Source: Tepidibacillus decaturensis (GTDB lineage Bacteria > Bacillota > Bacilli > Tepidibacillales > Tepidibacillaceae). From it: a stretch of DNA of 35,982 nt. The notes beneath the pieces were generated by a model. It was not told the origin of the DNA. It made no database searches and was given only the letters and a program-made list of their open reading frames with translations. The position numbers and the translations under genes were made by a program. Where the stretch lies: contig NZ_LSKU01000001.1 in the NCBI RefSeq assembly GCF_001561915.1, forward strand, positions 1,271,579-1,307,560, in the 5' to 3' direction. This document shows positions 8,098 through 19,281 of this stretch, one piece after another. Positions within the stretch are counted from its first letter, which is position 1. The number at the start of each line of letters is the position of its first letter.

Positions 8098-9429
8098 TTA
8101 AAAATCACAAGCTAAATTGTGTACGTATTGTGAAAAATTCTGAATTGTCGTTAGTGCTCTTTGGGATAATTGTAAATTTCTTTCGTTTTTGTTTTTTATT
8201 TTCTGGTTTAAACTGGGTAATAGACCAAAATTAGCATTCATTGGTTGAAAGTGTTTGTGATCAGCTGTTGTAATATAGTGTGCCATACTACCTAATGCTG
8301 TTTCGTTTGGAAATATAACAGGCTCTTTTCCTTTAAATAGAAGTGCTGCATTGATTCCTGCTATCATGCCAGAGGCAGCAGATTCCACATAGCCTTCAAC
8401 CCCCGTCATTTGACCCGCAAAAAATAATTGGTCATTTTCTTTAAATTGATACGTTGGTTTTAATACTTTAGGAGAATTAATAAAAGTATTTCGATGCATA
8501 ACCCCATAACGAACGATTTCTGCATTTTCAAGTCCCGGAATCATTTGGATGATTCTTTTTTGTTCCCCCCATTTTAGATGGGTTTGAAAACCAACAATAT
8601 TATATAAAGTTCCCTCCGCATTATCCTGTCTTAATTGAATAACAGCGAAAGGTTGCTTTCCTGTTTTAGGATCTATCAATCCGACTGGTTTCATAGGTCC
8701 AAAGAGAAGGGTTTGCCTTCCTCTTTTTACCATCACTTCTACAGGCATACACCCTTCAAAATAGATTTTCTTTTCAAAGCTTTTTCGTTCTGCAGTTTCT
8801 GCTTCAACTAATGCGTCATAAAATCGATTAAATTCCTCTTCAGTCATTGGACAATTGATATAGGCTGCTTCTCCTTTATCATATCTTGAAGCAATAAAGA
8901 CCTTGTCAAAATCTATACTCTCTTTTTCAATGATCGGTGCCGCAGCATCATAAAAATAAAGATATTCTTCCCCTAACAGTTTAGAAATTTCTTTGGATAG
9001 GTTCTCAGAGGTTAAAGGGCCAGTCGCCACAATTGTAATTCCTTCAGGAATCTCTGTTACTTCTTCATGGATAACATCTATCAATGGATGATTTTTAATC
9101 GTTTGAGTAATCGTCTGCGAGAATAAGTTCCGATCAACTGCTAAGGCTCCTCCCGCTGGTACCGCATATTTATCAGCTGTTTCTATGATAATCGAATGAA
9201 ATTTTCTCATTTCTTCTTTTAGAAGTCCAACAGCATTTGTCAAACTGTTTGAACGTAATGAGTTACTACATACTAACTCTGCAAATTGTGAGGTATGATG
9301 AGCAGGTGAGCTTTTCGTTGGACGCATTTCATATAATTTAACAGGTATTCCATATTTAGCAAGTTGCCATGCCGCTTCACTTCCAGCTAAACCTGCTCCG
9401 ATCACATTCACATTATTCTGTTTCGTCAT
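8098..9429 (-). CDS. trmFO: Methylenetetrahydrofolate-tRNA (uracil-54 C5) methyltransferase TrmFO
   Basis: TrmFO (formerly Gid) makes ribothymidine at position 54 of the tRNA T-loop, using methylenetetrahydrofolate as carbon donor and reduced FAD. The 443-residue protein starts with the FAD-binding Rossmann motif [17 protein letters not shown] (8-24). It has the family hallmark segments [36 protein letters not shown] and [24 protein letters not shown]. Length is normal. The ATG at 9429 follows GGAGG. It lies 12 bp downstream of topA and just ahead of xerC, the standard Bacillales order. Confidence 0.96.
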   Translation of the reverse strand: MTKQNNVNVIGAGLAGSEAAWQLAKYGIPVKLYEMRPTKSSPAHHTSQFAELVCSNSLRSNSLTNAVGLLKEEMRKFHSIIIETADKYAVPAGGALAVDRNLFSQTITQTIKNHPLIDVIHEEVTEIPEGITIVATGPLTSENLSKEISKLLGEEYLYFYDAAAPIIEKESIDFDKVFIASRYDKGEAAYINCPMTEEEFNRFYDALVEAETAERKSFEKKIYFEGCMPVEVMVKRGRQTLLFGPMKPVGLIDPKTGKQPFAVIQLRQDNAEGTLYNIVGFQTHLKWGEQKRIIQMIPGLENAEIVRYGVMHRNTFINSPKVLKPTYQFKENDQLFFAGQMTGVEGYVESAASGMIAGINAALLFKGKEPVIFPNETALGSMAHYITTADHKHFQPMNANFGLLPSLNQKIKNKNERNLQLSQRALTTIQNFSQYVHNLACDF

Positions 9430-9441
9430 GTTGTGCCTCCA

Positions 9442-11514
9442 TTATTGTACTTCTTCCTTATAATCACACTCAGTACACTGAATTTGTGTACCTTTTTTTG
9501 ATCTTTTTTCCACCATTAAACCGCCACATTTGGGGCATGGTCTGGTAATCGGTTTATCAAAAGAGATAAAATCACAATTTGGGTAATGGTTACACCCATA
9601 GAACAATTTCTTTTTACCTTTTCTTTCGACAATTTCTCCACCACATTTTGGGCAACTAACATCAATGAGTTTTACAATCGGTTTAGTATTTCTACATTCT
9701 GGAAATCCTGAACATGCTAAGAATTTCCCAAATCTCCCCATTTTATAAACCATAAGGCGACCACATTTTTCACATATTTGGTCAGAGATCTCATCTTTGA
9801 TTTCTACTTCTTTCATCTCTTCTTCAGCATGTTTTAATCTTTTTTCAAAATCCCTATAAAAGTTTTCCAATACATCTACCCATTTTAAGTTTCCATCTTC
9901 AATTTTATCCAGCTGATCTTCCATATGTGCGGTAAATTCTACATCAAGAATTTCCGGGAAGAACTTTTTCATTAGAATAATAACGAGCTCACCTAGTTCA
10001 GTGGGGACAAATTTTTTATCTTCTAGTTTAACATAGCCTCTTTTTTGAATGGTTTCTAATGTTGGTGCATACGTGCTAGGTCTACCAATCCCTAGTTCTT
10101 CCATAGTCTTAACCAACCGAGCTTCTGTGTATCTAGGAGGTGGTTGGGTGAAATGTTGTTCTGGGTCTATATTTTTTAGCGTAAGTTCTTGTTTTTCTTC
10201 CAACGGAGGTAAAAAACGTTCTTCATCTTTATTTCCATCATCATTTCCTTCTACGTACAGTTTAATAAACCCGGGAAATTTAATTTTGGAACCTGTTGCT
10301 CTAAATAAAGCATTTCTTTCTCCAATATTAATATCAACCATCATTGTGTCTAAGATCGCTGGTGCCATTTGACTTGAAACAAAACGCTCCCAAATCAGGC
10401 GGTACAACCTTAATTGATCTCTTGATAAAAATGCTTTTAATGAATCTGGTGTTTTGAAGACAGATGTTGGCCGAATGGCTTCATGAGCATCTTGAGCGTT
10501 TTTCCCCTTTTTTGCTGTTCGCGGATTTTTAGGTAAATATTTTTCTCCATATGTTTTTTTGATATATTGCTTTGCTTCTTCTTGTGCAACTTGGGATACC
10601 CTTGTTGAGTCCGTTCGCATATAGGTAATTAGACCTACTGTTCCTTCCTTTCCTAATTCGATCCCTTCATATAATTGTTGTGCAATAGACATTGTTTTAG
10701 AGGCACGGAAATTTAATTTTCGTGCTGCCTCTTGCTGTAATGAACTAGTAATAAATGGAAGTGCCGGGTTTCGGGTTCTTTCACTTTTTTTCACTTCCGA
10801 AATAATGACGGGATAACCTTCAATGCTTTCTAGTAACTGTTTCACTTCTTCATTTGAATGTAACTCTGTTTTTTTGCCATCATATCCAAAGAATTTTGCT
10901 TCAAAGTTTTCCCCATGAGTTTCTAATAACAAAGTAACAGACCAATATTCCTCAGCCACAAATTCTTTAATTTCTTTTTCACGATCATAGATCAATTTTA
11001 CTGCAACAGATTGAACACGCCCTGCACTTAATCCCTTTTTTACTTTTTTCCATAAGAGTGGACTTATTTTGTATCCCACTAATCGATCTAATATTCTTCT
11101 CGCCTGTTGTGCATCTACGAGATCCTTATTTACTTTTCGCGGATGTTTAAAAGCTTCTTTAATTGCATCTTTTGTAATTTCATTAAATACAACACGGCAT
11201 TTTTTATTTTCGTCTATATTTAACGCTCTTGCCAAATGCCAAGCGATTGCTTCCCCTTCTCGGTCAGGGTCAGCAGCTAAGTATACATTTTTCACTTTTT
11301 TTGTAGCATCTCTTAGGTTCTTTAAGACTTCACCTTTTCCTCTTATGGTTATATATTTGGGGGAGAATTGGTTTTCTATTTCAACACCTAATTGACTTTT
11401 TGGTAAATCAATGACATGACCCATGGATGCCTTTACAATATATTTCTTCCCTAAATATTTTCCGATGGTTTTTGCTTTAGCAGGTGATTCTACAATGACT
11501 AGAGAATCTGCCAT
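9442..11514 (-). CDS. topA: DNA topoisomerase I (type IA)
   Basis: The enzyme relaxes negative supercoils by single-strand passage. The 690-residue protein has an N-terminal Toprim domain ([14 protein letters not shown]; acidic triad DPDREGE at 82-88) and the nucleophile motif [10 protein letters not shown] with Tyr298. The C-terminus (about 575-690) carries three four-cysteine zinc ribbons: CEKC...CSGFPEC, CPKC...CNHYPNC and CPKC...CTEC. The start has GGGGAGG upstream, and a good separate promoter lies at 11564-11592. It lies between dprA and trmFO, as in B. subtilis. Nothing is missing from the catalytic core. Confidence 0.97.
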   Translation of the reverse strand: MADSLVIVESPAKAKTIGKYLGKKYIVKASMGHVIDLPKSQLGVEIENQFSPKYITIRGKGEVLKNLRDATKKVKNVYLAADPDREGEAIAWHLARALNIDENKKCRVVFNEITKDAIKEAFKHPRKVNKDLVDAQQARRILDRLVGYKISPLLWKKVKKGLSAGRVQSVAVKLIYDREKEIKEFVAEEYWSVTLLLETHGENFEAKFFGYDGKKTELHSNEEVKQLLESIEGYPVIISEVKKSERTRNPALPFITSSLQQEAARKLNFRASKTMSIAQQLYEGIELGKEGTVGLITYMRTDSTRVSQVAQEEAKQYIKKTYGEKYLPKNPRTAKKGKNAQDAHEAIRPTSVFKTPDSLKAFLSRDQLRLYRLIWERFVSSQMAPAILDTMMVDINIGERNALFRATGSKIKFPGFIKLYVEGNDDGNKDEERFLPPLEEKQELTLKNIDPEQHFTQPPPRYTEARLVKTMEELGIGRPSTYAPTLETIQKRGYVKLEDKKFVPTELGELVIILMKKFFPEILDVEFTAHMEDQLDKIEDGNLKWVDVLENFYRDFEKRLKHAEEEMKEVEIKDEISDQICEKCGRLMVYKMGRFGKFLACSGFPECRNTKPIVKLIDVSCPKCGGEIVERKGKKKLFYGCNHYPNCDFISFDKPITRPCPKCGGLMVEKRSKKGTQIQCTECDYKEEVQ

Positions 11515-11563
11515 ATTTTTTTCCTCCCCTCTTACTCACCACATTTGCGTGTAACATTTCCTA

Positions 11564-11592
11564 TTATTAAATAGTAAACTTCTTTTTGTCAA
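11564..11592 (-). promoter_or_regulatory. Sigma-A promoter upstream of topA
   Basis: On the minus strand a perfect TTGACA (11587-11592) is followed after 17 bp by TAATAA (11564-11569). It lies in the gap between the dprA stop and the topA start, so topA and the genes behind it can be transcribed independently of sucCD-dprA. Confidence 0.7.
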
Positions 11593-11611
11593 ATTTTTCA
11601 GTATCAAAAGT

Positions 11612-12721
11612 TTAGTTTTTTCTCATATAAAAACCGCCGGGAAGTTGTTTAATTTTATCTTTTAATTGTAAAGAGAGTAGAATCTCATAAACTTCTGATA
11701 AAGTTAAAGATAATAAATCGATGATTTCATTGATATGTATTTGGGCGTGAATCATTGAATATATTTTTTCTTCTGATTCACTTAGTTGTACTTCAAGTTT
11801 TGAGTCTTTTCTAGAACTAAATTTTAAATAAGGGAACTCTTCAAGAATATCATTCACTTCTTGAATACATTTTGCTCCTTGTTTAATTAATGCATTTGTT
11901 CCAAAACTTTGCTTAGAAGTAATTGGGCCTGGAACAGCAAACACTTCTCTAGATTGTTCTAATGCATATTGAGCAGTAATTAAAGATCCACTTCTTAAAG
12001 AAGCTTCCACTACAATGGTTCCATAGGTCAAACCACTAATGATTCGATTTCTTTGTGGAAAAAAACCTGGATGTGGTTGTGTACCAGGAGGATATTCTGA
12101 TACAATTAACCCTTTTTCTATGATCGCTTCGTAAATTTTTTTATTTTCTTTTGGATAAATCACATCTATACCATTTCCCAAAACTGCGATTGTTTTACCG
12201 TCAGACTTAAGTGCCCCTTCATGGGCAAAACGATCAATTCCTCTTGCCATTCCACTGGTAATCACCCAACCATATTCACTCAAATCTTTTGCTAATTGCT
12301 CGGCAACCATTCGACCATATGGAGTAGGATTTCTAGTTCCAACGATCGAGATAGATGGAGTTTGGAAAAGTCCTAGATCCCCTCTAGTAAATAAGACCCA
12401 TGACGGTTGAGCAATTTCCTTTAACATTTCTGGGTACGCTTGGTCATGAAAAGTAATAACATCAATACCTAGTTTTCCCCATTCGTTTAATCGATCTAAA
12501 AAATCTAGAAGATCTCTTTCATTTAACTGATTCACAATCTTTTCAGCTACCTTAAAGTCTATTCCTGTTTTCATCGATAATTCTAATGGTTGAAAATCTA
12601 AAATTTCATTTAATGTGGTAAGATTAGCCAAAATTTTGTTTATTGTTCTAGAGCCTACTCCATTCAGACTATGAAGGTAGATCAATAATTCTCTATCATT
12701 TACCAAACCCACTATCCCCAT
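11612..12721 (-). CDS. dprA: DNA processing protein DprA (Smf)
   Basis: DprA binds incoming single-stranded DNA during transformation and loads RecA on it. With the ATG at 12721 (AAAGGG upstream) the product is 369 residues: an N-terminal SAM-like helical domain (about 1-75), the DprA Rossmann fold with SIVGTRNPTPYG, TSGMARGIDRFAH, AVLGNGIDVIYP and EASLRSGSLITAQYALEQ, and a C-terminal winged-helix domain (SEEKIYSMI to the end). The open frame extends 40 codons further upstream across the sucD terminator; that part has no family sequence and is left out. Together with comM it indicates a natural-competence gene set, though both are also kept by non-competent bacteria. Confidence 0.93.
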   Translation of the reverse strand: MGIVGLVNDRELLIYLHSLNGVGSRTINKILANLTTLNEILDFQPLELSMKTGIDFKVAEKIVNQLNERDLLDFLDRLNEWGKLGIDVITFHDQAYPEMLKEIAQPSWVLFTRGDLGLFQTPSISIVGTRNPTPYGRMVAEQLAKDLSEYGWVITSGMARGIDRFAHEGALKSDGKTIAVLGNGIDVIYPKENKKIYEAIIEKGLIVSEYPPGTQPHPGFFPQRNRIISGLTYGTIVVEASLRSGSLITAQYALEQSREVFAVPGPITSKQSFGTNALIKQGAKCIQEVNDILEEFPYLKFSSRKDSKLEVQLSESEEKIYSMIHAQIHINEIIDLLSLTLSEVYEILLSLQLKDKIKQLPGGFYMRKN

Positions 12722-12760
12722 TAAAATAACCCTTTCTATCCAAATATAATACGATATAAT

Positions 12761-12784
12761 AAAGAGGCGTTTAAACGCCCCTAG
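12761..12784 (-). terminator. Intrinsic terminator after sucD
   Basis: On the minus strand GGGGCGT TTAA ACGCCTC forms a 7-bp stem with one G-T pair, followed by the T-rich TTTATTAT. It begins 15-20 bp after the sucD stop and separates sucCD from dprA. Confidence 0.75.
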
Positions 12785-12797
12785 GAATATTAGACTA

Positions 12798-13703
12798 TTA
12801 TTTTTTAGTAATACATTGTTGTAGTAGTCCTTTTTCTTCAAGAACTTGGATTAAAGTTGAACCAATATCAGAAGGGGTTGATGCGACTCGAACTCCTGCT
12901 TCTTCTAATTTAGCAACTTTTTCTTTCGCTGTACCTTTTCCTCCAGAAATAATGGCTCCTGCGTGCCCCATTCGTTTTCCAGGAGGAGCAGTTTGGCCAC
13001 CGATAAAACCAACAACTGGTTTTTTCATATTCACTTTAATCCATTCTGCTGCTTCTTCTTCCGCTGTTCCACCAATTTCTCCAATCATAATCACAGCATA
13101 CGTATATGGATCATCATTAAACATTTTTAAAACATCGATAAAATTCGTTCCATTGACTGGATCCCCACCAATACCTACAGCAGAAGATTGGCCAATTCCC
13201 TTTTGTGATAATTGATGAACAGCTTCATAAGTTAATGTTCCACTTCTCGAAACAATTCCAACATGGCCAGGAACATGAATATATCCAGGCATAATCCCAA
13301 TTTTACACTCCCCAGGTGTTATCACACCGGGACAGTTAGGACCGACTAAACGTGTTTTTTTACCCTCCATGTAACGTTTTACTTTTACCATATCTAGCAC
13401 AGGTATACCTTCTGTAATACATACAACTAGCTCTAATTCAGCATCAACAGCCTCCATAATTGCATCTGCTGCAAATGCAGGTGGAACATAGATAACTGAA
13501 GCGGTTGCTCTTGTTTTTTCAACAGCTTCTTTCACGGTATCAAATACTGGTAGTCCTAGGACTTCTGTACCACCTTTACCAGGTGTAACACCACCAACCA
13601 TTTTAGTTCCATATTCTAAGGCTTGTTTGGTATGAAACATACCAGTTGCACCTGTTATACCTTGAGTAATTACTTTTGTATCTTTATTGATTAGTATACT
13701 CAT
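12798..13703 (-). CDS. sucD: Succinyl-CoA synthetase alpha subunit
   Basis: This is the CoA-binding alpha subunit of the TCA-cycle enzyme that interconverts succinyl-CoA and succinate with nucleotide phosphorylation. The 301 residues show the CoA-binding Rossmann motif [22 protein letters not shown] (about 13-34), the GPNCPG loop and the phosphohistidine motif [14 protein letters not shown] near the C-terminus. Its ATG follows GGCGGGG. It starts 15 bp after the sucC stop, and both subunits end at the terminator at 12761-12784, so they form a two-gene operon. Confidence 0.97.
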   Translation of the reverse strand: MSILINKDTKVITQGITGATGMFHTKQALEYGTKMVGGVTPGKGGTEVLGLPVFDTVKEAVEKTRATASVIYVPPAFAADAIMEAVDAELELVVCITEGIPVLDMVKVKRYMEGKKTRLVGPNCPGVITPGECKIGIMPGYIHVPGHVGIVSRSGTLTYEAVHQLSQKGIGQSSAVGIGGDPVNGTNFIDVLKMFNDDPYTYAVIMIGEIGGTAEEEAAEWIKVNMKKPVVGFIGGQTAPPGKRMGHAGAIISGGKGTAKEKVAKLEEAGVRVASTPSDIGSTLIQVLEEKGLLQQCITKK

Positions 13704-13718
13704 CTTTTCCCCGCCTTC

Positions 13719-14879
<1,161 letters not shown>

Positions 14880-14997
14880 CCTATTCTCCATCCTCCTATA
14901 ATCAGCTTCGATTTCCACATCTAGTTTTATTCTATAACTTTTAAATAAATCCTGCACAAAATTTTAATTAATTCAATTATTTAGACGATTTTCAACA

Positions 14998-15026
14998 TGA
15001 AAAAACTACCACATATTAAGTAGTTG
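14998..15026 (-). terminator. Terminator after the Cse60-like gene
   Basis: On the minus strand AACTAC (15020-15025) pairs with GTAGTT (15004-15009) around a 10-nt loop, followed by a T run. It lies about 30 bp after the stop of the small gene at 15054. The stem is short and AT-rich, so strength is uncertain. Confidence 0.6.
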
Positions 15027-15053
15027 ATTCATATTTATCAATGAGTTTGTCAA

Positions 15054-15230
15054 TTAAGCTTGAACTTCATATACCATTACAGCAACATATTCTGTCATTC
15101 CTGTGGAGAGTGAATGACTCTGAAACTTAATATCAACAACATTTACTTCAGTTTGTTCCCTTAACCACATATTGATTAGCTCTTCTAAAATATCATTTTG
15201 ATTTGCTTGTAGTATTTTTACTTGATACAT
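15054..15230 (-). CDS. Small Cse60-like sporulation protein
   Basis: The 58-residue acidic protein starts MYQVKILQANQND and contains LEELINMWL, VVDIKFQS and YVAVMVYE. This pattern, with N-terminal and C-terminal beta strands around a helix and the phrase DIKFQS, resembles the Cse60 family, which is expressed only in sporulation in B. subtilis. The chosen ATG at 15230 lies 8 nt after GGAAG; the frame also allows an upstream TTG at 15236. It is a single gene between comM and sucC with its own terminator. Its function is not known. The family call is from memory of short sequence features and is moderate. Confidence 0.55.
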   Translation of the reverse strand: MYQVKILQANQNDILEELINMWLREQTEVNVVDIKFQSHSLSTGMTEYVAVMVYEVQA

Positions 15231-15314
15231 ATTCAATACTTCCTTTCTTTTTCTTCTATATTATATTTTACCGAATAAATAAGATTATGAAAGCTACACA
15301 AGTTTAAGAAGTGT

Positions 15315-16871
15315 TCAATCTCTCTTATCTAACACACGATAATTCAAAGCTTCAGCAAGATGAGCGATTTGAATCGTTTCGCTTTCCTCTAAATCAGCAA
15401 TCGTTCTAGATATTTTTAAGATTCGATCTAAGGAACGGCCACTAAAACCAAATTGATCAAAAGAGCGTTGTAATAGAGATTCAGCTGCTGGTTCAAGCAT
15501 ACAATGTTCCTTAACCTGACTAGTTTTCATTTCACTATTAAATTGAATCTCCTGTTTTTGAAATCTTTTTTCCTGAATTTTTCTAGCCTTTTCAATTTTC
15601 TTTCGCATTTCTTTTGATGATTTTTCTTTCTTTTTATCTCGCAAGGTTTCTATATTCATCCAAGGTACTTCAATATGTATATCTATTCGATCTAGCAATG
15701 GACCAGATAATTTTGAGCGATATCTTTGTACTTCTATCGGGGTACATCGGCACTCATGGTTAGGAACATCTGTGCCATAATATCCACATTTGCAAGGGTT
15801 CATGGCCCCAACCAGCATCACTTGTGAAGGAAAGATATAGTTTGCTTTTGCACGACTAATTGTAACCTTTCCATCCTCTAATGGTTGTCTTAACGATTCA
15901 AGTATACTTCTTGGAAATTCAGGTAGCTCGTCAAGAAATAATATCCCACGGTGAGCTAAACTGATTTCACCAGGTTTAGGCGTTGTTCCACCACCAATCA
16001 TCCCAGCTACTGAAATCGAATGGTGGGGTTGGCGAAACGGCCGCTTTTTTATCAGTGTTCCTCGCTCTTTTAGTTCACCAGCTACACTATATATTTTTGT
16101 CACTTCTAGTACTTCATCCCAGATCAATTCAGGTAATACAGAGGAAATACGTTTTGCAATCATGCTTTTACCAGAGCCAGGAGGTCCAATCATTAAAAGG
16201 TTGTGCATGCCAGCCACAGCCACTTCTATGGCTCGTTTTACTTGATAATGTCCCTTTACATCTGCAAAGTCTTCGACAAATTTTAACTGCTCATCCAATG
16301 TGATATGATCATTTATTTTTATGTTCCGATTTGTTTCATGTATTCTTTTTTCATTTGACAAAAAACTAATTACTTCATTTAGATGAGAAAATCCATAAAC
16401 ATCAATTTCTTGTACAAGATAAGCTTCTCTCAAATTTTCTTTAGGCACTATCAAAGTTTGAAAATGATTTTGTTTAGCTGCAATGGCCATTGGCAAGATA
16501 CCATTAACCGGTTGGATGGAGCCATCCAATAAAAGTTCCCCAATAAAAAGAGTTTTTCCTAGTTCAATGGGTAGGGTACTTTCTGAGATTTGATCACTAG
16601 CTAAAAGTATTCCGATTGCCATTGGAAGATCAAATCCAGAACCTTCTTTTTTTAAGTCTGCAGGTGCTAAATTGACAGTAATTCTTTTCATTGGGAAAAT
16701 ATAGCCTATGTTCTTAATTGCTGCTCTTACGCGATCTTTTGATTCTCGAATGGAGGAATCAGGTAAACCAACGATTTGAAACTGAGGTAACCCGTTTGCC
16801 AAATCCACTTCTATTTCAACGGGATATCCATCAATTCCAACAATAGATGATCCCATTACTTTTGCATACAT
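15315..16871 (-). CDS. comM: YifB/ComM family AAA+ ATPase (Mg chelatase-like)
   Basis: ComM is a hexameric helicase that promotes branch migration during integration of transforming DNA in some bacteria; in Bacillales the role is less studied. The ATG at 16871 gives 518 residues and has GGGAG 8 nt upstream; a GTG nine bases earlier lies too close to the site. The order is an N-terminal Lon-like/ChlI fold (YAKVMGSSIVGIDGYPVEIEVD), AAA+ Walker A GPPGSGKSMIAKR, Walker B GILFLDELPEF, the zinc-like cysteine segment MNPCKCGYYG...CRC, and a C-terminal Mg-chelatase domain ending with SGRSLDRILKISRTIADLE. It lies between the thi operon and the Cse60-like gene and pairs functionally with dprA. Confidence 0.93.
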   Translation of the reverse strand: MYAKVMGSSIVGIDGYPVEIEVDLANGLPQFQIVGLPDSSIRESKDRVRAAIKNIGYIFPMKRITVNLAPADLKKEGSGFDLPMAIGILLASDQISESTLPIELGKTLFIGELLLDGSIQPVNGILPMAIAAKQNHFQTLIVPKENLREAYLVQEIDVYGFSHLNEVISFLSNEKRIHETNRNIKINDHITLDEQLKFVEDFADVKGHYQVKRAIEVAVAGMHNLLMIGPPGSGKSMIAKRISSVLPELIWDEVLEVTKIYSVAGELKERGTLIKKRPFRQPHHSISVAGMIGGGTTPKPGEISLAHRGILFLDELPEFPRSILESLRQPLEDGKVTISRAKANYIFPSQVMLVGAMNPCKCGYYGTDVPNHECRCTPIEVQRYRSKLSGPLLDRIDIHIEVPWMNIETLRDKKKEKSSKEMRKKIEKARKIQEKRFQKQEIQFNSEMKTSQVKEHCMLEPAAESLLQRSFDQFGFSGRSLDRILKISRTIADLEESETIQIAHLAEALNYRVLDKRD

Positions 16872-16948
16872 CGCAAACACTCCCTGACCTGTAATATCTG
16901 ACTCTTATTAAATTTCTTTCAATTTCTCAAAATTCCTTTAATTTTTCA

Positions 16949-16980
16949 TTAAAAAACGTCTAACCATATTGATTAGACGC
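16949..16980 (-). terminator. Terminator of the thi operon
   Basis: On the minus strand CGTCTAA (16973-16979) and TTAGACG (16957-16963) form a perfect 7-bp stem with a 9-nt loop, followed by six T. It lies 14 bp after the thiY stop. Confidence 0.88.
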
Positions 16981-16993
16981 TAATCTTCTTTAC

Positions 16994-17992
16994 TTAGTCT
17001 ATTTCTATAAACATTTGCTCAACTGGCTTTTTATTTTTAATCAGTTGATAACTTTCCATCCAATCTTGGACTTCATTCCATTGTTCTTTATTTTGCCATC
17101 CAAAGGGATGCCCTGAAATCTCCATCAACGGAAGCAAACGTTCCAAACTTTCAGTTTCCACTTGGGGATCTAATGGAGACTCCTTCTGCTGATGATCTAA
17201 TAAGATTTGCAAACTATCCTCGGGATTTTTTTGAACTTCTTCCTGTCCTTTTTGCGCAGCTTTCCAAAATTTTTTCAAAAGATCTGGATTCCTTTTCCAT
17301 TGCTCCTGACTTGTCACAAGTACTAATTCAGCATAATCTGGAACACCATAAGATGGAGGATAAAATTCTCGAACTTTAAACCCTTCTTTATTTAATAAAA
17401 TTTCTTCATGGTTAAGATAACCGCCACTGATTGCATCAACCTTTTTCGTGCTTAATGCAGACATTAAATCCCAACCTACATCAACCATTTTAATCTTTTC
17501 AGGGTTCCCACCGCTATGTTTTATCATCGTTTTAACAAGAGCTTCATTCATTGGGATCGACGGATATCCAATCGTTTTCCCTTCCAAATCCTTGGGAGTT
17601 TTAATTTCACTATTTTCAGGTACTAATAAGACATTTAGTGGATGATTGACAACCGATGCAATGGATACGACGGGAATTCCTTTGTCATTGGCCGAAATCA
17701 CCTCAGGTTGATAACTTAATGCGAGATCTACTTTTTCAGCAGCGACTAACCGCAGAGGATCATTTGTTTCAGCTGGCATAACAAACTCTACATCAATTCC
17801 TTCTTGATCAAAAAATCCTTTCTCTTTAGCCACATATAAAAACGAATGAACTGCATTCGGATACCAATCTAACATCACTTTTAATTTTGTTTTTTCAGTT
17901 TCATTATTATTTGGATTTGAACTACACCCAACAAAAGTAAAGATTAAAGCAAGAATAACAATTGGAACGATATATTTTATTTTTTTATTCAT
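16994..17992 (-). CDS. thiY: Thiamin-pyrimidine precursor ABC transporter, substrate-binding lipoprotein ThiY
   Basis: This 332-residue protein is of the NMT1/THI5-like binding family, expected to capture hydroxymethylpyrimidine or formylaminopyrimidine outside the membrane. The N-terminus is a lipoprotein signal: KK, a hydrophobic stretch, then the lipobox TFVGC with Cys23. The mature part starts with KLKVMLDWYPNAVHSFLYVAKEKGFF, typical of ThiY, including the WYPN segment that lines the pyrimidine pocket. The start follows AAAGGAAG. It is the last gene of the TPP-riboswitch operon, 15 bp after thiX. The substrate assignment rests on family and on the operon. Confidence 0.88.
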   Translation of the reverse strand: MNKKIKYIVPIVILALIFTFVGCSSNPNNNETEKTKLKVMLDWYPNAVHSFLYVAKEKGFFDQEGIDVEFVMPAETNDPLRLVAAEKVDLALSYQPEVISANDKGIPVVSIASVVNHPLNVLLVPENSEIKTPKDLEGKTIGYPSIPMNEALVKTMIKHSGGNPEKIKMVDVGWDLMSALSTKKVDAISGGYLNHEEILLNKEGFKVREFYPPSYGVPDYAELVLVTSQEQWKRNPDLLKKFWKAAQKGQEEVQKNPEDSLQILLDHQQKESPLDPQVETESLERLLPLMEISGHPFGWQNKEQWNEVQDWMESYQLIKNKKPVEQMFIEID

Positions 17993-18006
17993 TATTTTCT
18001 TCCTTT

Positions 18007-18762
18007 CTACCTAAAATACTTTTTAAAAAATAAATTCTGAATAAGCTGTACAGTTCCATGAAGAAACAAGCCTAATAAAGCTAGCAAAATAACAGAAGCA
18101 AAAGCAGAATCAGCTTGTAAATTGGAGGTCATCCTTCTACTATAAAACCCTAACCCTTGATCGCTACCTAACCATTCTCCAAGTGTTGCCCCTATTACAC
18201 TAAAAACTGCAGCCATTTTTACACCTGCTATGATAAATGGCATGGCAGAAGGAATTTCGACTTTCCAAAAAATTTGGCCTTTTGTCGCCCCATAAGATTG
18301 AAGAAGAGCAATGATTTCCCCATCTACCGATTTAAGGCCTTGAAATACATTCATAGTAACTGGAAAAAAACTAATTAAAAAAATAACAAAAACTTTTGCC
18401 CATATACCATAACCTAACCACATGATAATAATAGGAGAAAGTACAATAATCGGAATTGTCTGAGATATAATTATCCATGGATATATGGTTGTTTCTACAT
18501 TTACAGAAATATGCATCATCCAAGCGATCACAAAACCTATTACAATTGAAATGATTAACCCGATCATACTTTCTAACAATGTTAAAGGTAGATGAGTAAA
18601 TAATAAGATTTCTTTTTCTTCCCAGAAAGAATGAATAATATCTAAAGGTGTAGGTAAGATATACGACGGAATCGTAACAACTTTGGGAAGAAGTTGCCAT
18701 ATTATAATACCTAAAATAAAAAGGTAAATCGCTTTATTATAGGTTTTTATCCAATAAATCAA
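18007..18762 (-). CDS. thiX: ABC transporter permease ThiX (thiamin-pyrimidine precursor)
   Basis: This is a 251-residue integral membrane protein of the SsuC/TauC permease class with about six hydrophobic segments. The cytoplasmic EAA-type loop reads SYGATKGQIFWKVEIPSAMPF (about residues 158-178). This loop normally docks on an ATP-binding subunit, but no ATPase gene (thiZ) is present in the operon. The start is a TTG six bases after the thiW stop, with only a modest AGAGAG upstream, suggesting translation coupled to thiW. It forms the transporter core with ThiY. Confidence 0.87.
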   Translation of the reverse strand: MIYWIKTYNKAIYLFILGIIIWQLLPKVVTIPSYILPTPLDIIHSFWEEKEILLFTHLPLTLLESMIGLIISIVIGFVIAWMMHISVNVETTIYPWIIISQTIPIIVLSPIIIMWLGYGIWAKVFVIFLISFFPVTMNVFQGLKSVDGEIIALLQSYGATKGQIFWKVEIPSAMPFIIAGVKMAAVFSVIGATLGEWLGSDQGLGFYSRRMTSNLQADSAFASVILLALLGLFLHGTVQLIQNLFFKKYFR

Positions 18763-18768
18763 TCTAAA

Positions 18769-19281
18769 TCAACTCTCTTGGAATGACATCATTTGCTTTG
18801 CCATCATTTCATTTTTCATTAACAACGAAATCACTAAATAAGCTAGAATTGAACCGCTAATGGTACTAACAAGGAATGAAGGGACAAAAAAGAATACGGC
18901 TACAGATTTTCCTAAAAAGAAGTAGGCAATTGGAACGGAGGCTATTGCTCCAAGAAAACCAGTACCTATGACTTCACCGAATGCTGCCCAGAAAAGTTTT
19001 TTTGTTTTTCGATATAACCAACCTGCAATAAAAGCACCAATCATTCCACCAGGGAAGGCTAATATCGTACCTACTCCTAATATGTTTCGTAATAAACCTA
19101 TTAAAAAAGCTACGGTTATCCCGCCAACAGGGCCTAAGACGACAGCAGAAATCACATTGATCGCATGTTGCATCGGGTATGCTTTGGCAATCCCAGCCGG
19201 GAACCAAATTAAAGTAGAAGTAATCGTTCCAATCGCAACAAGCATCGCCATTAAAGTCAATTGTTTGACTCCCCACTTCAT
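18769..19281 (-). CDS. thiW: ThiW, predicted thiazole (hydroxyethylthiazole) transporter
   Basis: This 170-residue, very hydrophobic protein has about five to six membrane segments. It carries the ThiW-like stretch WFPAGIAKAYPMQHAINVIS and GPVGGITVAFLIGLLRN in its first half. ThiW resembles S components of energy-coupling factor transporters and is found almost only in TPP-regulated operons. It is predicted to take up the thiazole moiety that ThiM phosphorylates, which fits thiM two genes upstream. The ATG at 19281 overlaps the thiE stop as ATGA, with GGGGGG 7 nt upstream. It would need the shared ECF energising module encoded elsewhere. Confidence 0.87.
   Translation of the reverse strand: MKWGVKQLTLMAMLVAIGTITSTLIWFPAGIAKAYPMQHAINVISAVVLGPVGGITVAFLIGLLRNILGVGTILAFPGGMIGAFIAGWLYRKTKKLFWAAFGEVIGTGFLGAIASVPIAYFFLGKSVAVFFFVPSFLVSTISGSILAYLVISLLMKNEMMAKQMMSFQES

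Noticed and set aside
12722-12841. N-terminal extension of the dprA frame into sucD
   Set aside because: The extra 40 codons cross the sucD terminator and overlap sucD; the conserved DprA sequence starts at the ATG at 12721 with a usable ribosome binding site.
14940-15000. Possible CodY box or cre site upstream of sucC
   Set aside because: The AT-rich stretch has partial similarity only; key positions of both consensus sequences do not match.
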